From Chrysophaeum taylorii (taxonomy: Eukaryota; Sar; Pelagophyceae; Pelagomonadales; Pelagomonadaceae), in assembly GCA_029834535.1 (NCBI GenBank), contig JAQMWT010000357.1:25275-89274 (forward strand): a stretch of 64,000 bases of DNA. Direction: 5' to 3'. Under the pieces are notes generated by a model. That model was given only the letters and a program-made list of their open reading frames with translations, searched no databases and was not told the DNA's origin. Position numbers and translations under genes: made by a program. This document shows positions 30,525 to 40,013 of the stretch, in pieces (position 1 is the first letter of the stretch; every line of letters begins with the position of its first letter).

Positions 30525-32213
30525 TTAGCGGACCCAGAAGCTGCCCACGCCGACGCGGTCCAAGGCGCCCTGGACGAGGCCGTTGGCACGGACAGTTGCG
30601 AGGTACTGGGGCTCGTCGTCGCGGACCGGGAGAACGCGTTTAGTGTTGGTCGCGTCGGCGCCGAGGACGCCCTTGGCGGCGAGGACGTTGGCCGCTTGAT
30701 AGCCGGAGACGAGGGCGCGCTCCTGGCAGAGACCTTTGGCGCCGTGCTCGTAATCCTTGCCCATGCGGACCCAGTCGCCGGCGCAGACGAGATTGTCGAC
30801 GGTGGTGACGAGGGGGGGGCGGTTTTGAAAGGAGCCCGGGGAGAACCAGGAGACGGCCCGGGGGAAACGCTTGACGTGGAAGTCGCGGAGGCGCGCGTTC
30901 GCAAAGGCGGGGTAGGCGCGGGGAAGGAGGTCCTCGAGGAGAATCCTTGAAATCTCGTCGTCCGAGAGCGAGAGGAGGGCGCCGGCGTTGTAGAAGTCGC
31001 ACGAGAGCACGGAGCCCCGCGGGCCGTCCTGCCCGGCCCAGGAGTCCGCGAGGGTGTCCGGGTCGAGGAGCTGGTCGAGCATAAAGAAGGTCCCGCCCGC
31101 GCCGCGGAGCGCAGGGAATTTTGAGAAGACGCCGACGGGGGTGTCGGTGTCGACGACTTTGTCGAGCCAGAGGCGGACGGCGATGACGTCGATGGCGTTG
31201 AGAGACGCGGCGCGCGAGAGCTCGGGACAGCGTTTGGCGACGGCGGGGGACCCAGCCACGACGGAACGCATGCCGTTTGCCCCCAGGGCGAGGACGACGG
31301 CGTCGCAGGCCATCGACTCGACCTGGCCGGTCGCGCGATCCTTGAACGCGACGCTCGCGATCTTGTCGCGGCGCGCGTCGTACTCGAGCGACTGGACGTA
31401 GCAGTTTCCGCGAAGCGTGACGTTGCCCTCGTCCACAAGTTTTTTGGCCAGGGGCGCAAAGAAGGTCGATTGGACGGTGCCGCGCTTGAGCCACCTCACA
31501 TCAAAGGAAGTTTGGTGCGCGAGGGCGTAGTAGTAGAGGAGTTCCATCGTGACGGCCGCCGAAAGCTCCTCGGGAGGTTTGAAAAGCCCGACGAGGAGCG
31601 TCGGCTTGAGAAAGTCATCGACGAGCCTCTTTGTGACGCCGACCCGCAGAAATAACTCGTGCGCGGTCATGCGGTCGTAGGCTTCGAAGATTTCGGGCGA
31701 GCGATTCAGGTCGGCCATCGCCCCGAAGAGACCCAAAATAGACATCCGGTCGACGATCGGCAGTCTCTTGAAGCGGTCGAACGAGGCAGCGACCTGGCCG
31801 AGAGGCGACGGCAGCTCGGGCGACCCCGAGAAGACGGGCGCCGAGCATTCGAGGCCGTAGGGACCGAAGAACGAACTCTCCGTGAACGGCGAGTAGACGT
31901 CGCCGAGTTCGAGCTCGTCGCCCAGCGCGTTGATGTTCGGGTAGTCCTTCCAGAACCCCCGCATCCCCGGCTCGAACGGCTTCCCCGTCGGGGTTCGCAT
32001 CTCCTCGACGGGGTTCCCGGCGTCAACCAGCGTCACATCGCACCCGTTCTCGGAGAGGGCCTTCGCCGCGCCAAAGCCCCCCCATCCCGCGCCGACGACC
32101 ACCACCCGAGCCTTTGATGATGAGGCATCGACGCCGGCGGTCGACATGCTCGTGGGTGCGCGGAGCGCGCTGCTGCACGGCATGGTGACGAGGTGGATCC
32201 ACATCATCATCAT
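30525..32213 (-). CDS. FAD-dependent oxidoreductase of the phytoene-desaturase/amine-oxidase fold
   Basis: The 562-residue protein starts at the ATG at 32213 (MMMMWIHLVTMPCSSAL), which could be a targeting peptide. The dinucleotide-binding motif VVVVGAGWGGFGAAKALSENG begins near residue 37 and is followed by a FAD-family DAGNPVEEMR segment. The C-terminal FAD loop reads NLVCAGDWVRMG..HGAKGLCQERALVSGYQAAN. By eye it resembles the plastid carotenoid desaturase-like (zeta-carotene/phytoene desaturase-related) proteins of algae. The exact substrate is unknown and a classical PDS or ZDS identity is not claimed. It is divergent from RMI1, with 95 bp between starts. Confidence 0.8.
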   Translation of the reverse strand: MMMMWIHLVTMPCSSALRAPTSMSTAGVDASSSKARVVVVGAGWGGFGAAKALSENGCDVTLVDAGNPVEEMRTPTGKPFEPGMRGFWKDYPNINALGDELELGDVYSPFTESSFFGPYGLECSAPVFSGSPELPSPLGQVAASFDRFKRLPIVDRMSILGLFGAMADLNRSPEIFEAYDRMTAHELFLRVGVTKRLVDDFLKPTLLVGLFKPPEELSAAVTMELLYYYALAHQTSFDVRWLKRGTVQSTFFAPLAKKLVDEGNVTLRGNCYVQSLEYDARRDKIASVAFKDRATGQVESMACDAVVLALGANGMRSVVAGSPAVAKRCPELSRAASLNAIDVIAVRLWLDKVVDTDTPVGVFSKFPALRGAGGTFFMLDQLLDPDTLADSWAGQDGPRGSVLSCDFYNAGALLSLSDDEISRILLEDLLPRAYPAFANARLRDFHVKRFPRAVSWFSPGSFQNRPPLVTTVDNLVCAGDWVRMGKDYEHGAKGLCQERALVSGYQAANVLAAKGVLGADATNTKRVLPVRDDEPQYLATVRANGLVQGALDRVGVGSFWVR

Positions 32214-32308
32214 CTTCTGCCAGCTCACCACGCTGATGACTCAGACGTGACATCATCATGATTTTGTGAATAACAACAACATTAACCCTAATAATCATTC
32301 AAAACGAG
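32214..32308. promoter_or_regulatory. 95-bp shared promoter with TGACTCA and TGACATCA
   Basis: Between the FAD oxidoreductase and RMI1 start codons are TGACTCA at 32237-32243 (AP-1/TRE-type) and TGACATCA at 32248-32255 (CRE-like), only 4 bp apart. Both are bZIP-type cores. The region then becomes AT-rich towards RMI1. Confidence 0.4.
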
Positions 32309-33403
32309 ATGCGCGCCGCCCTGGCCGCGCGCGGCATGGATGTCGACGAGGTGTGGGTCCAGAGCATGGTGCGGGCGTGCCGCGAGGAGGGTGGTCACAA
32401 GAGCGACGAGGACCTCGAGCTGGAGGTCTACTTCCAGTACCTTTACTGCGACCTGCGAACGGCGGCAAAGGCGACCGCGCGGTTGCCCGCAGGTATCGAC
32501 GCCTGGGAGGACCGCGTGCTCCAAGGCAAGTTCGTACTTCAGATCGAGGCCCTCGAGCAAATTGGCGACGAGACGGCCATCAAAGACCTCCGGACGCTCA
32601 AGCTGTTGCTAACGGACGGCGCGCGCGACGTCGCCGCCTTCGAGCTGTCGCGCGTCGTCGACCTCGAGCCCTCCACGCCCCTCGGCGCAAAGCTCTTCCT
32701 CCAGGACCCCCGCGTACGCCGCGGCGTCCTACTTCTCGCCCCCGACTGCGCCAAGTTCCTCGGCGGCATGGTGTGTCGGGCGAAAGAAACCGAAAAAAGC
32801 GATCTACTTCAGCTCGCGGAGAAAAACGAAACCGACCCCCCGCCGGACGCCACCTCTCGCATCCGGCTTAGATACGAGGAGGAGGAGGAGGAGGACGAAA
32901 GCGACGACGCGCCGGCGAGTCGACGAAAGCTCGAGACTTACGCGCTGTTGTGGGACTTTGGGTCGACGCCGGCGCCGGTTACGGCGCGCGTCTGGGCCTA
33001 CGTCTCGGCCGTAAAGAAGTACTTTTGGAGCTCCAAGCGCCATCGGTACATTTTGGTTGTCACCTTGATGGACTCCTCGGCCACGCTCGACGCGGTGTTT
33101 TCCGAGGAACTACTCGCCCACCTCCTCGGCACGTCCTCGTCCTCCGAAGTCCACCACTTGGACGAAGCGCGGCAGGCGGCGGCCCGAGAACGCGTCCAGG
33201 CCCGTCTCGAGAGCTTCGAGGGGATGATGGAGCTCTGCAAGGCCGTACCGCCAGCCACGAGCTCGCCCACCAACGCGAAACTCGACGCCCTCCCCCACAT
33301 CCTTGCCTGCCACGAAGCGCCCGCCGCCGACGTTCCGGCGATCCAGAGCATGCTCGAGGAGGCCGCCGCCGGGAAAAAACGAGGAGACCACCACAACGTC
33401 TGA
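32309..33403 (+). CDS. RMI1: RMI1-like OB-fold protein
   Basis: The 364-residue protein resembles RMI1, the OB-fold subunit of the BLM/Sgs1-TopIII-RMI1 complex that dissolves double Holliday junctions. The N-terminal helical part (residues ~5-75) ends in FVLQIEALEQIGD. The OB-fold shows DLEPSTPLGAKLFLQDPRVRRGVLLLAPDCAKFLGG, matching the RMI1 pattern of a variable region followed by RRGVLLL and LGG. A second domain (residues ~215-275) begins YALLWDFGSTPAPVTARVWAY and looks like another OB fold. The two are joined by an acidic, Glu-rich linker. The ATG at 32309 is clear. The family call rests mainly on the OB1 pattern. Confidence 0.78.
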   Translation: MRAALAARGMDVDEVWVQSMVRACREEGGHKSDEDLELEVYFQYLYCDLRTAAKATARLPAGIDAWEDRVLQGKFVLQIEALEQIGDETAIKDLRTLKLLLTDGARDVAAFELSRVVDLEPSTPLGAKLFLQDPRVRRGVLLLAPDCAKFLGGMVCRAKETEKSDLLQLAEKNETDPPPDATSRIRLRYEEEEEEDESDDAPASRRKLETYALLWDFGSTPAPVTARVWAYVSAVKKYFWSSKRHRYILVVTLMDSSATLDAVFSEELLAHLLGTSSSSEVHHLDEARQAAARERVQARLESFEGMMELCKAVPPATSSPTNAKLDALPHILACHEAPAADVPAIQSMLEEAAAGKKRGDHHNV

Positions 33404-33408
33404 TGTAA

Positions 33409-34614
33409 TTATAGTTCGGCGGCGGTTTTCCTCGTTATGTCGAATAATAATATGTGGTTGTGCGTCGTCGTCGTCGTGATGCGGAAGCGCCCGACTTCTT
33501 TTTGGCCGCGTACCCTCGCCACGAACTCGTGGCCTTCGTAGGTCCGCAACGTCGCTGCATCCCCCGCGGGAAGGTCGGCGGCGACCTCTTCGTCGCCGGC
33601 GTGGACCCAAAACAATCCCACGGTCTCGTCCAACCGGTTCACAAAGGTCGCTTCTACTTGAAGAAAGTCATTGCCCGTCATGAGGGCGCGCATGGCTTCG
33701 TCGATCCGATCTCTCGTAGGCGCGTCGAGCGGCGGGACGGCGGCGACGGCCGCGGGGGAATTCTCGGCGAGGTGCGTTACCGTCGAGGCGCGGGGAACGA
33801 CGGCAACGCCCCGTTGCGCCAGCGCCGCGAGCACGAGAGTCCCCACCGCCGTCGTCGTTCCGAGACGCTCGAGGTCGGCGTAGGCGCGGGGCGCGTACCG
33901 GCGCCGCGCGACGACGCCGTTCATCGCGTTGTACGCCTGAATCGCGACCTCGTTTTTCTCGAGGAGCTCGACGAGTTCCGGATCGAACAGATACGTCCAG
34001 AGGTTGATTTGGGCAAGGTGCGGGACGACCCTTGCGAAGCCCAGGAGATCGCGCGTGTCGCGGACGTCGAAGTTCGAGACGCCGATCGCGGCGACGAGCC
34101 CGGCGTCGTAGGCGTCTTCCAACGCGCGCCAGCTCCCGCGCCACGCCGTCTCGGGGTCCGGCGGCGGCCCCGCGCGCTTCACGCGCTCCTCGAGCTCGGC
34201 CTCCTCCTCATCGCACCGCATCCACGGAATATCCTCGCGACACCGGGGCCAGTGGATCAGGACGACGAGACGAGATCCCTCCGAGAACCCGGCAACCGCG
34301 TCAGCCACGGCGAGCCGCGTCCGATTGTACCCGAGGTGCGTGTACCAGACCTTGGTCACCACCAAAACCTCGTCTCGGCCCTCGATGATCGCGCCGGCGA
34401 TCAGGTGCTCGTTCCGCGACGCCATGGCGGTGTCGATCACGCGGACCCCGAGCTCGCGCACGCCATGCCCAACCACCCATCGAATCCTGTCGTGCGCGAG
34501 GTTCCCCACGCCGAGCCCGACGAGCGGGAGCCTTTGCCCGCTCTTCAGCACGACCTCGAGCTGCTGCTGCGCCTGGGTTGTTGTGGCGAGCAGTGATAAT
34601 AAGAAGAAGAACAT
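33409..34614 (-). CDS. Aldo/keto-reductase-like protein fused to a VHL-beta-type domain
   Basis: The 401-residue protein starts at MFFFLLSLLATTTQAQQ (signal peptide). Residues ~20-310 are an AKR barrel: LPLVGLGVGN, VRVIDTAMASRNEHLIAGAI, LVVTKVWYTHLG, LVVLIHWPR, AIGVSNFDV and VAIQAYNAMNG. Of the catalytic tetrad, Asp, Lys and His are present, but the usual Tyr of the DTAxxYxNE motif is Ser here. Residues ~335-385 read FVNRLDETVGLFWVHAGDEEV..LPAGDAATLRTYEGHEFV, matching the VHL beta-domain pattern. That fusion is unusual. The signal peptide suggests a secretory or vacuolar location, which is odd for a reductase. The stop lies 5 bp from the RMI1 stop (convergent). Confidence 0.8.
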   Translation of the reverse strand: MFFFLLSLLATTTQAQQQLEVVLKSGQRLPLVGLGVGNLAHDRIRWVVGHGVRELGVRVIDTAMASRNEHLIAGAIIEGRDEVLVVTKVWYTHLGYNRTRLAVADAVAGFSEGSRLVVLIHWPRCREDIPWMRCDEEEAELEERVKRAGPPPDPETAWRGSWRALEDAYDAGLVAAIGVSNFDVRDTRDLLGFARVVPHLAQINLWTYLFDPELVELLEKNEVAIQAYNAMNGVVARRRYAPRAYADLERLGTTTAVGTLVLAALAQRGVAVVPRASTVTHLAENSPAAVAAVPPLDAPTRDRIDEAMRALMTGNDFLQVEATFVNRLDETVGLFWVHAGDEEVAADLPAGDAATLRTYEGHEFVARVRGQKEVGRFRITTTTTHNHILLFDITRKTAAEL

Positions 34615-34702
34615 GTTTTTTGAGGCCGAAAACGTGACGTCACCTGCGGACGTACGCTTGATTTTTGGGATACCGAATTCTTGTTCCACCGGATCGATCG
34701 TC
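34615..34702. promoter_or_regulatory. 88-bp shared promoter with a perfect CRE
   Basis: A perfect TGACGTCA palindrome at 34635-34642 lies between the AKR start (34614, minus) and the permease start (34703, plus). TGACGTCA is the canonical CREB/bZIP site. An ATG further left in the permease frame (34613) would overlap the AKR start codon, so the ATG at 34703 was preferred. Confidence 0.45.
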
Positions 34703-36314
34703 ATGGAGGTCGAGTCCAAGGAGGATGGCAAGGTCCGAGCGGCGTGCGTCCCAATCCTGGAGGAGGAGGACGACACGGACTTTCTCCGCAAGCGCGAGTC
34801 CCGAAAGTACGTAATTTGTCGGAAAAAAAAAATCTTCTTCTTCTTTTCCAACCAACAAGACAAGGCATCATACATTTTAGATTGGGCCTGCGCGAGGCGC
34901 TCGGACTGAACTTCCTGAACATGTTCGGGACGGGCCCTCTGATCACGCTCCCGCTGCTGCTGCGCGCGACGCGGCCCCACGGACCTCACGCACTCATCGG
35001 GTACGCGTGCGCGGGCTTCGTCGCGACGTGCGACAGCCTGGTGTGGGCGGAGCTCGGGGCACGATTTCCCATCTCCGGTGGATCGCAGACCTATTTGAAG
35101 GAGACCCTCGGCCCCCTCGCGGCCTTTGTCTTCGTGTGGCAATTCATTCTTGCGGGACCCCTCGAGGTTGCCTCGGGCTTCGCGGCGATGGCCAACTACG
35201 TCTCGTACGTCGTCCATCTCGAGCGCGTCGAGACCGGGGTCCTCGCCTGCATCGCCTGCGCGCTGGCGGCCCTCCTCGCGCACCGCGAGCTCGCGCGCAC
35301 GACCCTCGTCGCCTCGGCGATATCGCTTCTCGCCATCGCGTTCATCCTCGTCTCGGGATTTGCTAATTTTCGCCATTTCGAATCCGCGAACGGATGGACT
35401 GGAAGGGGATCCTCCTTTTCCACCGATCGCCTCTTCGCCCCCACGGGCCTCCTCTTTTCCCTCGGCCGCACCATGCGCATCGGCATTTACGTGAGTCCCC
35501 CCCATCATCCTCCTCTCCGAGGGTCTCGCAGGACTACACGGGCTACTTCGACGTTAACTTTGTCGGCGACCAGCTCGAAAATCCTCGCCGCACGATCCCC
35601 GTCGCGTGCATTGGGTCCTGCGTCGCCACGGGCATAGTCTACTTCCTCGTCTACGTTGCCATCGTCGGCGTCCTCCCGTGGGACGGCGACGACGGCTTCG
35701 TGAAACGCTGCTCGGATCGCGACCAGTGCTACGTCGCCGCGCTCTTCGCCGAGCGAATCGTCGGACAAAACTTCGCGCGGGCCTTCGCGCTCGTCGTCTC
35801 CTTGACGATCTTTGGGTCCTGCTTTGCCCTCCTCGTCGGCTACGCGACGGTCCCCTACGCCGCGAGCCGCGACTCTCTCTTCTTCTCCTGGTTCTCTGCC
35901 AACGCGACGACCGACCGCTCCCTCTGTGTCGTGGGGACCATCGCATGCGCTCTCTGCTTCGTCGACCTCGATGTCCTCGTCGAAGCCGTCGCGACCACCC
36001 GCCTCGTCGCCCAGTTCGCCGCCCAGGCCTTTGGCCTCTGGCTCTTGAAATCGAGACCCGAGACCCGCCCGTCCTCCTCGTTTAACCTCCCGCTCCATCC
36101 AATCCCCCAACTCGTCGTGATTCTCGCCTTCGCTTTCGTCTTCGCCACCTCGCCCAACTACATCTTCCATCGCCGCGTTCCCCTCCTCGAAGCCTCTCTC
36201 GTCGTCCTCCTTACCGGCGTCGCCGCCTACTACGCCACCGCCCGCTGGCATGCCAACTTGTCCGCCGGCAAAAACACAACCAACCTCCGGGTCGTCGACC
36301 ACCACCAAGTTTAA
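34703..36314 (+). CDS. APC-family amino acid permease
   Basis: Three exons (34703-34806, 34881-35490, 35532-36314) join in frame with introns of 74 and 41 bp (GTACGT..TTTTAG; GTGAGT..TCGCAG). The 498-residue product has an acidic cytosolic N-terminus ending RKRESRK and then about twelve membrane segments. APC-superfamily features are LREALGLNFLNMFGTGPLITLPLLL in helix 1, ELGARFPISGGSQTYLKETLGP, DYTGYFDVNFVGDQLENPRRTIPVA in the middle, and SLTIFGSCFALLVGYATVPYAASRD. The pattern fits plant and protist polyamine or amino acid/proton transporters. Substrate is not determined. Confidence 0.88.
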
Positions 36315-36395
36315 TAACTCAATAGTTAGCCACACGGAATTTTATTGTTCAGAAGAAGAAGAAGAAGAACGAAGCCCTGGGTGCTCTTTTAAATG

Positions 36396-39158
36396 TCATC
36401 TAGTTTCGATGCCTCCTTCTTCGTCGTCGTCGTCGTCGTCCTCCGAGATGGTGGTGGTGGTGGTGGTGGTGGGCAAGTTCGAAGCCCACGCGCAGACGTG
36501 CTTCCAGACCGCGTCGTAGTCGTCCGCGCGTCCCGCGCCCATGGTACCGACCGCGTGGAGCTTCCAGCAAGCCGTGGGAGTCGGGCGTCGGAGCGCACAC
36601 ATGAAGACGCACGTGTGGTCGCCCGTGTCGACGCCCTCGAAGCTGTATTGGCAGAGTTCCCGCCCGGGCCCGTTATCGTCGCCGTCGTCGTCGTCGTCGT
36701 CGTCGAAGCCCGCGGCCGAATCAAGCAGATGGATCGAGGGCGCGCCATAGCTCACCATGGTGCCGAGGCTCGTGGTCCAGGCCGATATCGTAAAGCAGAG
36801 CGCGTGGACGTCGCGGGGTAGCGCGGTGAGATCGACTTGGATCGTGTGATCACCCGCGCTATTTTCCGGATCGAGCTGATCGCCCGAGTGACGGAGCCCG
36901 CGGGCGCTTTCGTGCTTGTAGTCGACGAGGCGGTATCCGAGCGGCCGACAGTCAAAGCCGAGGACGAGGCACGACGCGTCGAGATATTCGATCGCTGGCC
37001 CGTAGTACCATCTCTCCACGAGCCGGACGCGGGTCTGGAGGGGTGGTAGTCCGTACGCCTCGCCCGCCCGGAGCACGCGCGTCGGCACGACGCCGTAGAG
37101 GGTGCGGAGCAAAGATGGTGTCACCAGCACCGTCTGGATGGCTCGTCCCGCGCACGCGGCCACGCACAGGTTTTTCGCGTCGAGGAACGACAAAACGCCG
37201 ACGAGTTCTTCCCGACCGAGCGCGCACGAGGACGTCGTCGATTCTCCGCGCCGCTTCTCGCCGCCTCCGCCGCTTTCCTCGTTTCTGGTCACAACGTCGT
37301 CGGTCCAGCGCAGCAGCACGTCCTTTCGGGCGGCCGCGCGCGCTCTTTTCTTAATCCTGGCGCGACGGTGCGCGTCGCGCGTCGTCGTCGTCCTCGTCGC
37401 GTTGGCAAGCCATGCCGCGCGGCTCGAGACGTCGGCGGAAAAGGCGTCGGACCTCGCGCGCAGGGCGGCGAGCAGCGCTTGGAACTTTGAGAGATCGGGG
37501 CGCTTCTTCGCGATGCGGAAGTAGACGAGCGGCAGCCCGGCCTCGCGAAGAGCCGCCGCGAGCGGGCCGTCGCCGCCCTTCTCCCGGAACGCGACGAGCG
37601 CGATGCGGACATGGCGGTTGATTTCATCGCGATACCGTCGCGCGAGATCGACAAAGCCGCAGTACTCGTCGCCAACACGCGCGGGACAGTTCTCTTCTTC
37701 GTCGGTGACGAGGACGATCCATTCGACGCGGTGCCGCGCGGCGTAGATCGGCGCCAGCGCCGCAGCCGGGGCCGTCGCTCCCATGGCCGCGACGGCTTTG
37801 GCAAACGCGAGGACCGACGGTACGTCGCGCGGCCGCGACGCGACCATCGGTACGGGCCGGTAGTTGAAGAGCCGCAGCTGGACATCGTCGGCAATGTTGC
37901 CGAGGAGCGCGGCGACGATCGTCGAGACGCGAATAGCGACGTCCATCGACGCAGACGCGTCGCCGGCCACGACGACCGGCGTCTCGACGATCGAGGCGGC
38001 GCCCGACGAGCCACCCCCGAACTTTCGGAGCGCCTTTGCCGCCACCGGGCTCAACGCCTCCACGAGGGTTCGCGCCGTCTCGACGCTTATGCCCTCGACG
38101 GCGTCCGCGCCGTCGGCGACGCGGTCGTAGAACATGAGCCGCTGCAGCACAGCGCCGAGGCCGAGCGTAGGTGTCTCGCGGCGGTCGAGAAGCTCGAGGA
38201 TGCGAGCGGTCGTGCGGGGCGACCTCAGCTCCTCGTGCCACCACAACAGCGTGTCGAGCGACGCGCGCGCAACGAACGCGTCGCGAACTTCCTCGGTCGC
38301 CTCCTTGCCGACGCCCTTGAGCGTGCGGCAGACGTCCCACGACGCGCCCGCCTCGGCGAGCGCCGCGCATCGCTCGACTCCGAGCGGCTCCGTCTCGCGC
38401 CGCGCGGTCACCACCAGGTTCACGACCTCCGGCATCGCCGCCGACCGCCGCCCGAACTGCAACGCCAGAAACCACCCCCCGGCGAAGTCGGCCTCCTTGG
38501 GGTGGGTCAGGTCGACGATCTCGCGCCACGCCTTGCTCTCCGACACGAGCAAAGCTTCCTTCACCCAAAAGCTCTCGGGCCGCGAGCGGATGTACTCCTT
38601 CACTAGAGCACACGTTCGCGACGGCAGCGACACCGCGCAATCATCCTCGACGAGTCTCTTCGCCGCGTTCTGTTGCGCGTTTGCCCGGCGCCACGCCTTA
38701 CCCTTCGTCTTCTTTGCCGCAGCCAGTCGCGCGCGGGCCGACCGCAGCGCCCGCGGCGCGTCCAGCTTCCGCAGCGCGAGCGACAGATCCCCCGCGTGAA
38801 ACAGGTCCATACGCTCGAGGATCGATATGGACGCCGCGGGCGACGACGACGAGAGAGCTGCCGCGAGCGCGTTCGCCTTGGTCGCGCTGCCGAGATCGAC
38901 GCCCATTCCCATCACCAGCCCGACCGTCGTCACGAACAGCTCGCACGCGACGTCGCAGATTTTTCGGAGTGTCGCGAGCGACGCCGACTCAATCAATCGC
39001 TGTACGATTCCGTCCGCCGAGACATCATAAGCCTCCGAGACGTCCGAACCACTGCGCCTCGCTTCTTCCTTCTCTGCTTCGACCATTGACGCGTCTTGCA
39101 AGGCCCTTGCTTCTTGTGCCATATACACACACAATCCGTGTCCTTCTTTTTTCGGCAT
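36396..39158 (-). CDS. vWA plus F-box-like plus TerD-domain protein
   Basis: A 920-residue single-exon protein. Residues ~1-400 are helical, with no clear family. Residues ~405-600 look like a von Willebrand A domain: ETPVVVAGDASASMDVAIRV gives a MIDAS DxSxS, followed by a VLVTDEEENCP strand. A possible F-box segment (ELVGVLSFLDAKNLCVAA) lies at ~675-700. The last ~180 residues match a TerD domain: EYLDASCLVLGFD, VDYKHESARGLRHSGDQLDPENSAGDHTIQVDLTALP and a CWKLHAVGTMGAG end. TerD and vWA proteins go together in bacterial tellurite/stress (Ter) systems, but a fusion with an F-box-like segment in a eukaryote is unusual. It is convergent with the permease, with 81 bp between stops. Confidence 0.7.
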   Translation of the reverse strand: MPKKEGHGLCVYMAQEARALQDASMVEAEKEEARRSGSDVSEAYDVSADGIVQRLIESASLATLRKICDVACELFVTTVGLVMGMGVDLGSATKANALAAALSSSSPAASISILERMDLFHAGDLSLALRKLDAPRALRSARARLAAAKKTKGKAWRRANAQQNAAKRLVEDDCAVSLPSRTCALVKEYIRSRPESFWVKEALLVSESKAWREIVDLTHPKEADFAGGWFLALQFGRRSAAMPEVVNLVVTARRETEPLGVERCAALAEAGASWDVCRTLKGVGKEATEEVRDAFVARASLDTLLWWHEELRSPRTTARILELLDRRETPTLGLGAVLQRLMFYDRVADGADAVEGISVETARTLVEALSPVAAKALRKFGGGSSGAASIVETPVVVAGDASASMDVAIRVSTIVAALLGNIADDVQLRLFNYRPVPMVASRPRDVPSVLAFAKAVAAMGATAPAAALAPIYAARHRVEWIVLVTDEEENCPARVGDEYCGFVDLARRYRDEINRHVRIALVAFREKGGDGPLAAALREAGLPLVYFRIAKKRPDLSKFQALLAALRARSDAFSADVSSRAAWLANATRTTTTRDAHRRARIKKRARAAARKDVLLRWTDDVVTRNEESGGGGEKRRGESTTSSCALGREELVGVLSFLDAKNLCVAACAGRAIQTVLVTPSLLRTLYGVVPTRVLRAGEAYGLPPLQTRVRLVERWYYGPAIEYLDASCLVLGFDCRPLGYRLVDYKHESARGLRHSGDQLDPENSAGDHTIQVDLTALPRDVHALCFTISAWTTSLGTMVSYGAPSIHLLDSAAGFDDDDDDDGDDNGPGRELCQYSFEGVDTGDHTCVFMCALRRPTPTACWKLHAVGTMGAGRADDYDAVWKHVCAWASNLPTTTTTTTISEDDDDDDEEGGIETR

Positions 39159-39310
39159 CGGAATCTTCGCCGAAGCGTGGTCAGATTCCGTTCAACTGAC
39201 AAGATGCCGACAACAACTTGCTTTTTCCAATTTTTGTCAGTGCACCTTTATAATAAGTTAGTTCTACGCAAGTGAGTAAGTCGTCGGACACGGGGAACAA
39301 ACAAAACCAT
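39158..39310. repeat. Diverged dispersed repeat R3, copy a
   Basis: TCGGAATCTTCGCCGAAGCG, then ATTCCGTTxAAxTGACAxxATGCC, then GTCGTCxGACACGGGG recur in the same order at 40938-41090. The first part overlaps the start region of the vWA/TerD gene. CTTCGCCGAAG is itself almost palindromic. The role is unknown. Confidence 0.55.
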
Positions 39311-40013
39311 CGGGTACGGAGCCTTCGGGTTCCAATCCGGCGGGAAAATACCTCGTCGCTGACAAGGTGCTTCTCACATAGACTGAAGATGTTTGATCAC
39401 CGTTCCTCACTTTGATACCGACGCATCTTTTTTTTCTGCAACGCGCCGATTTATTTTTTGTGCAGAGCCGATGCTCTGCTCGTACTAGCCGTTGTGTGAT
39501 CGTGAGTGTGAACGGAGTGTGTGTGGTTGTGCAACCTACTTTCACTCGTTCGCGGTAATGTCGAGCTTGGCGGAGGCTTCGCTGGGGACGCCGGGGTTGG
39601 GTAGTACCTGCATCGTGTTCTCCACGGATCCATCATATATGGTTTAGGAGAATGCACCGCAGTCGGGTACGAAGCGAAGGGCCAGAGAGGAAGACGGTTT
39701 TGGGTTGGGAAAGGTTTAGGAAACTGAGGCGCACAGCCAACCGCCTCGAGCATGGAGTGGGTTATGTGATCCGGCTCTGAGGGTGAGCGCGACGCTCACC
39801 ACCTATTGTGGACAGCTTCAAAATACGGACGTGAGGGTCGACGACGGGGGTGCAGTGGGAGAAGTGCGCAGGCACGGCCGCGATGGGTGGTGAGCGTGCG
39901 AAAGAGGTGAGTTTCGGGTGCGAAGTATACGAGGCTGCGAGCCCCCATTTGTCGCCAATCATGATCAGCTATGCGCTGAGCAACTAGAGGTACAAGGGCC
40001 GAGAAGGGCGGTG
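39311..40013. other. Relic-rich intergenic region
   Basis: Several minus-strand open frames of 60-100 codons overlap or follow one another (39451-40038) but do not join into one frame or match a family I recognise. The base composition is lower in GC than the surrounding genes, consistent with an old mobile element. Confidence 0.35.

Noticed and set aside
34614-35508. Upstream extension of the AKR protein (about 298 codons)
   Set aside because: It overlaps the permease coding sequence on the other strand; the signal peptide starts at 34614.
35505-36335. Long acidic minus-strand ORF (276 codons) opposite the APC permease
   Set aside because: It is a shadow of the permease exon 3: composition mirrors the GC-rich coding strand, and it has no motif.
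39325-39340. tRNA B-box-like GGTTCCAATCC
   Set aside because: The T-stem does not pair and no D-arm lies upstream.
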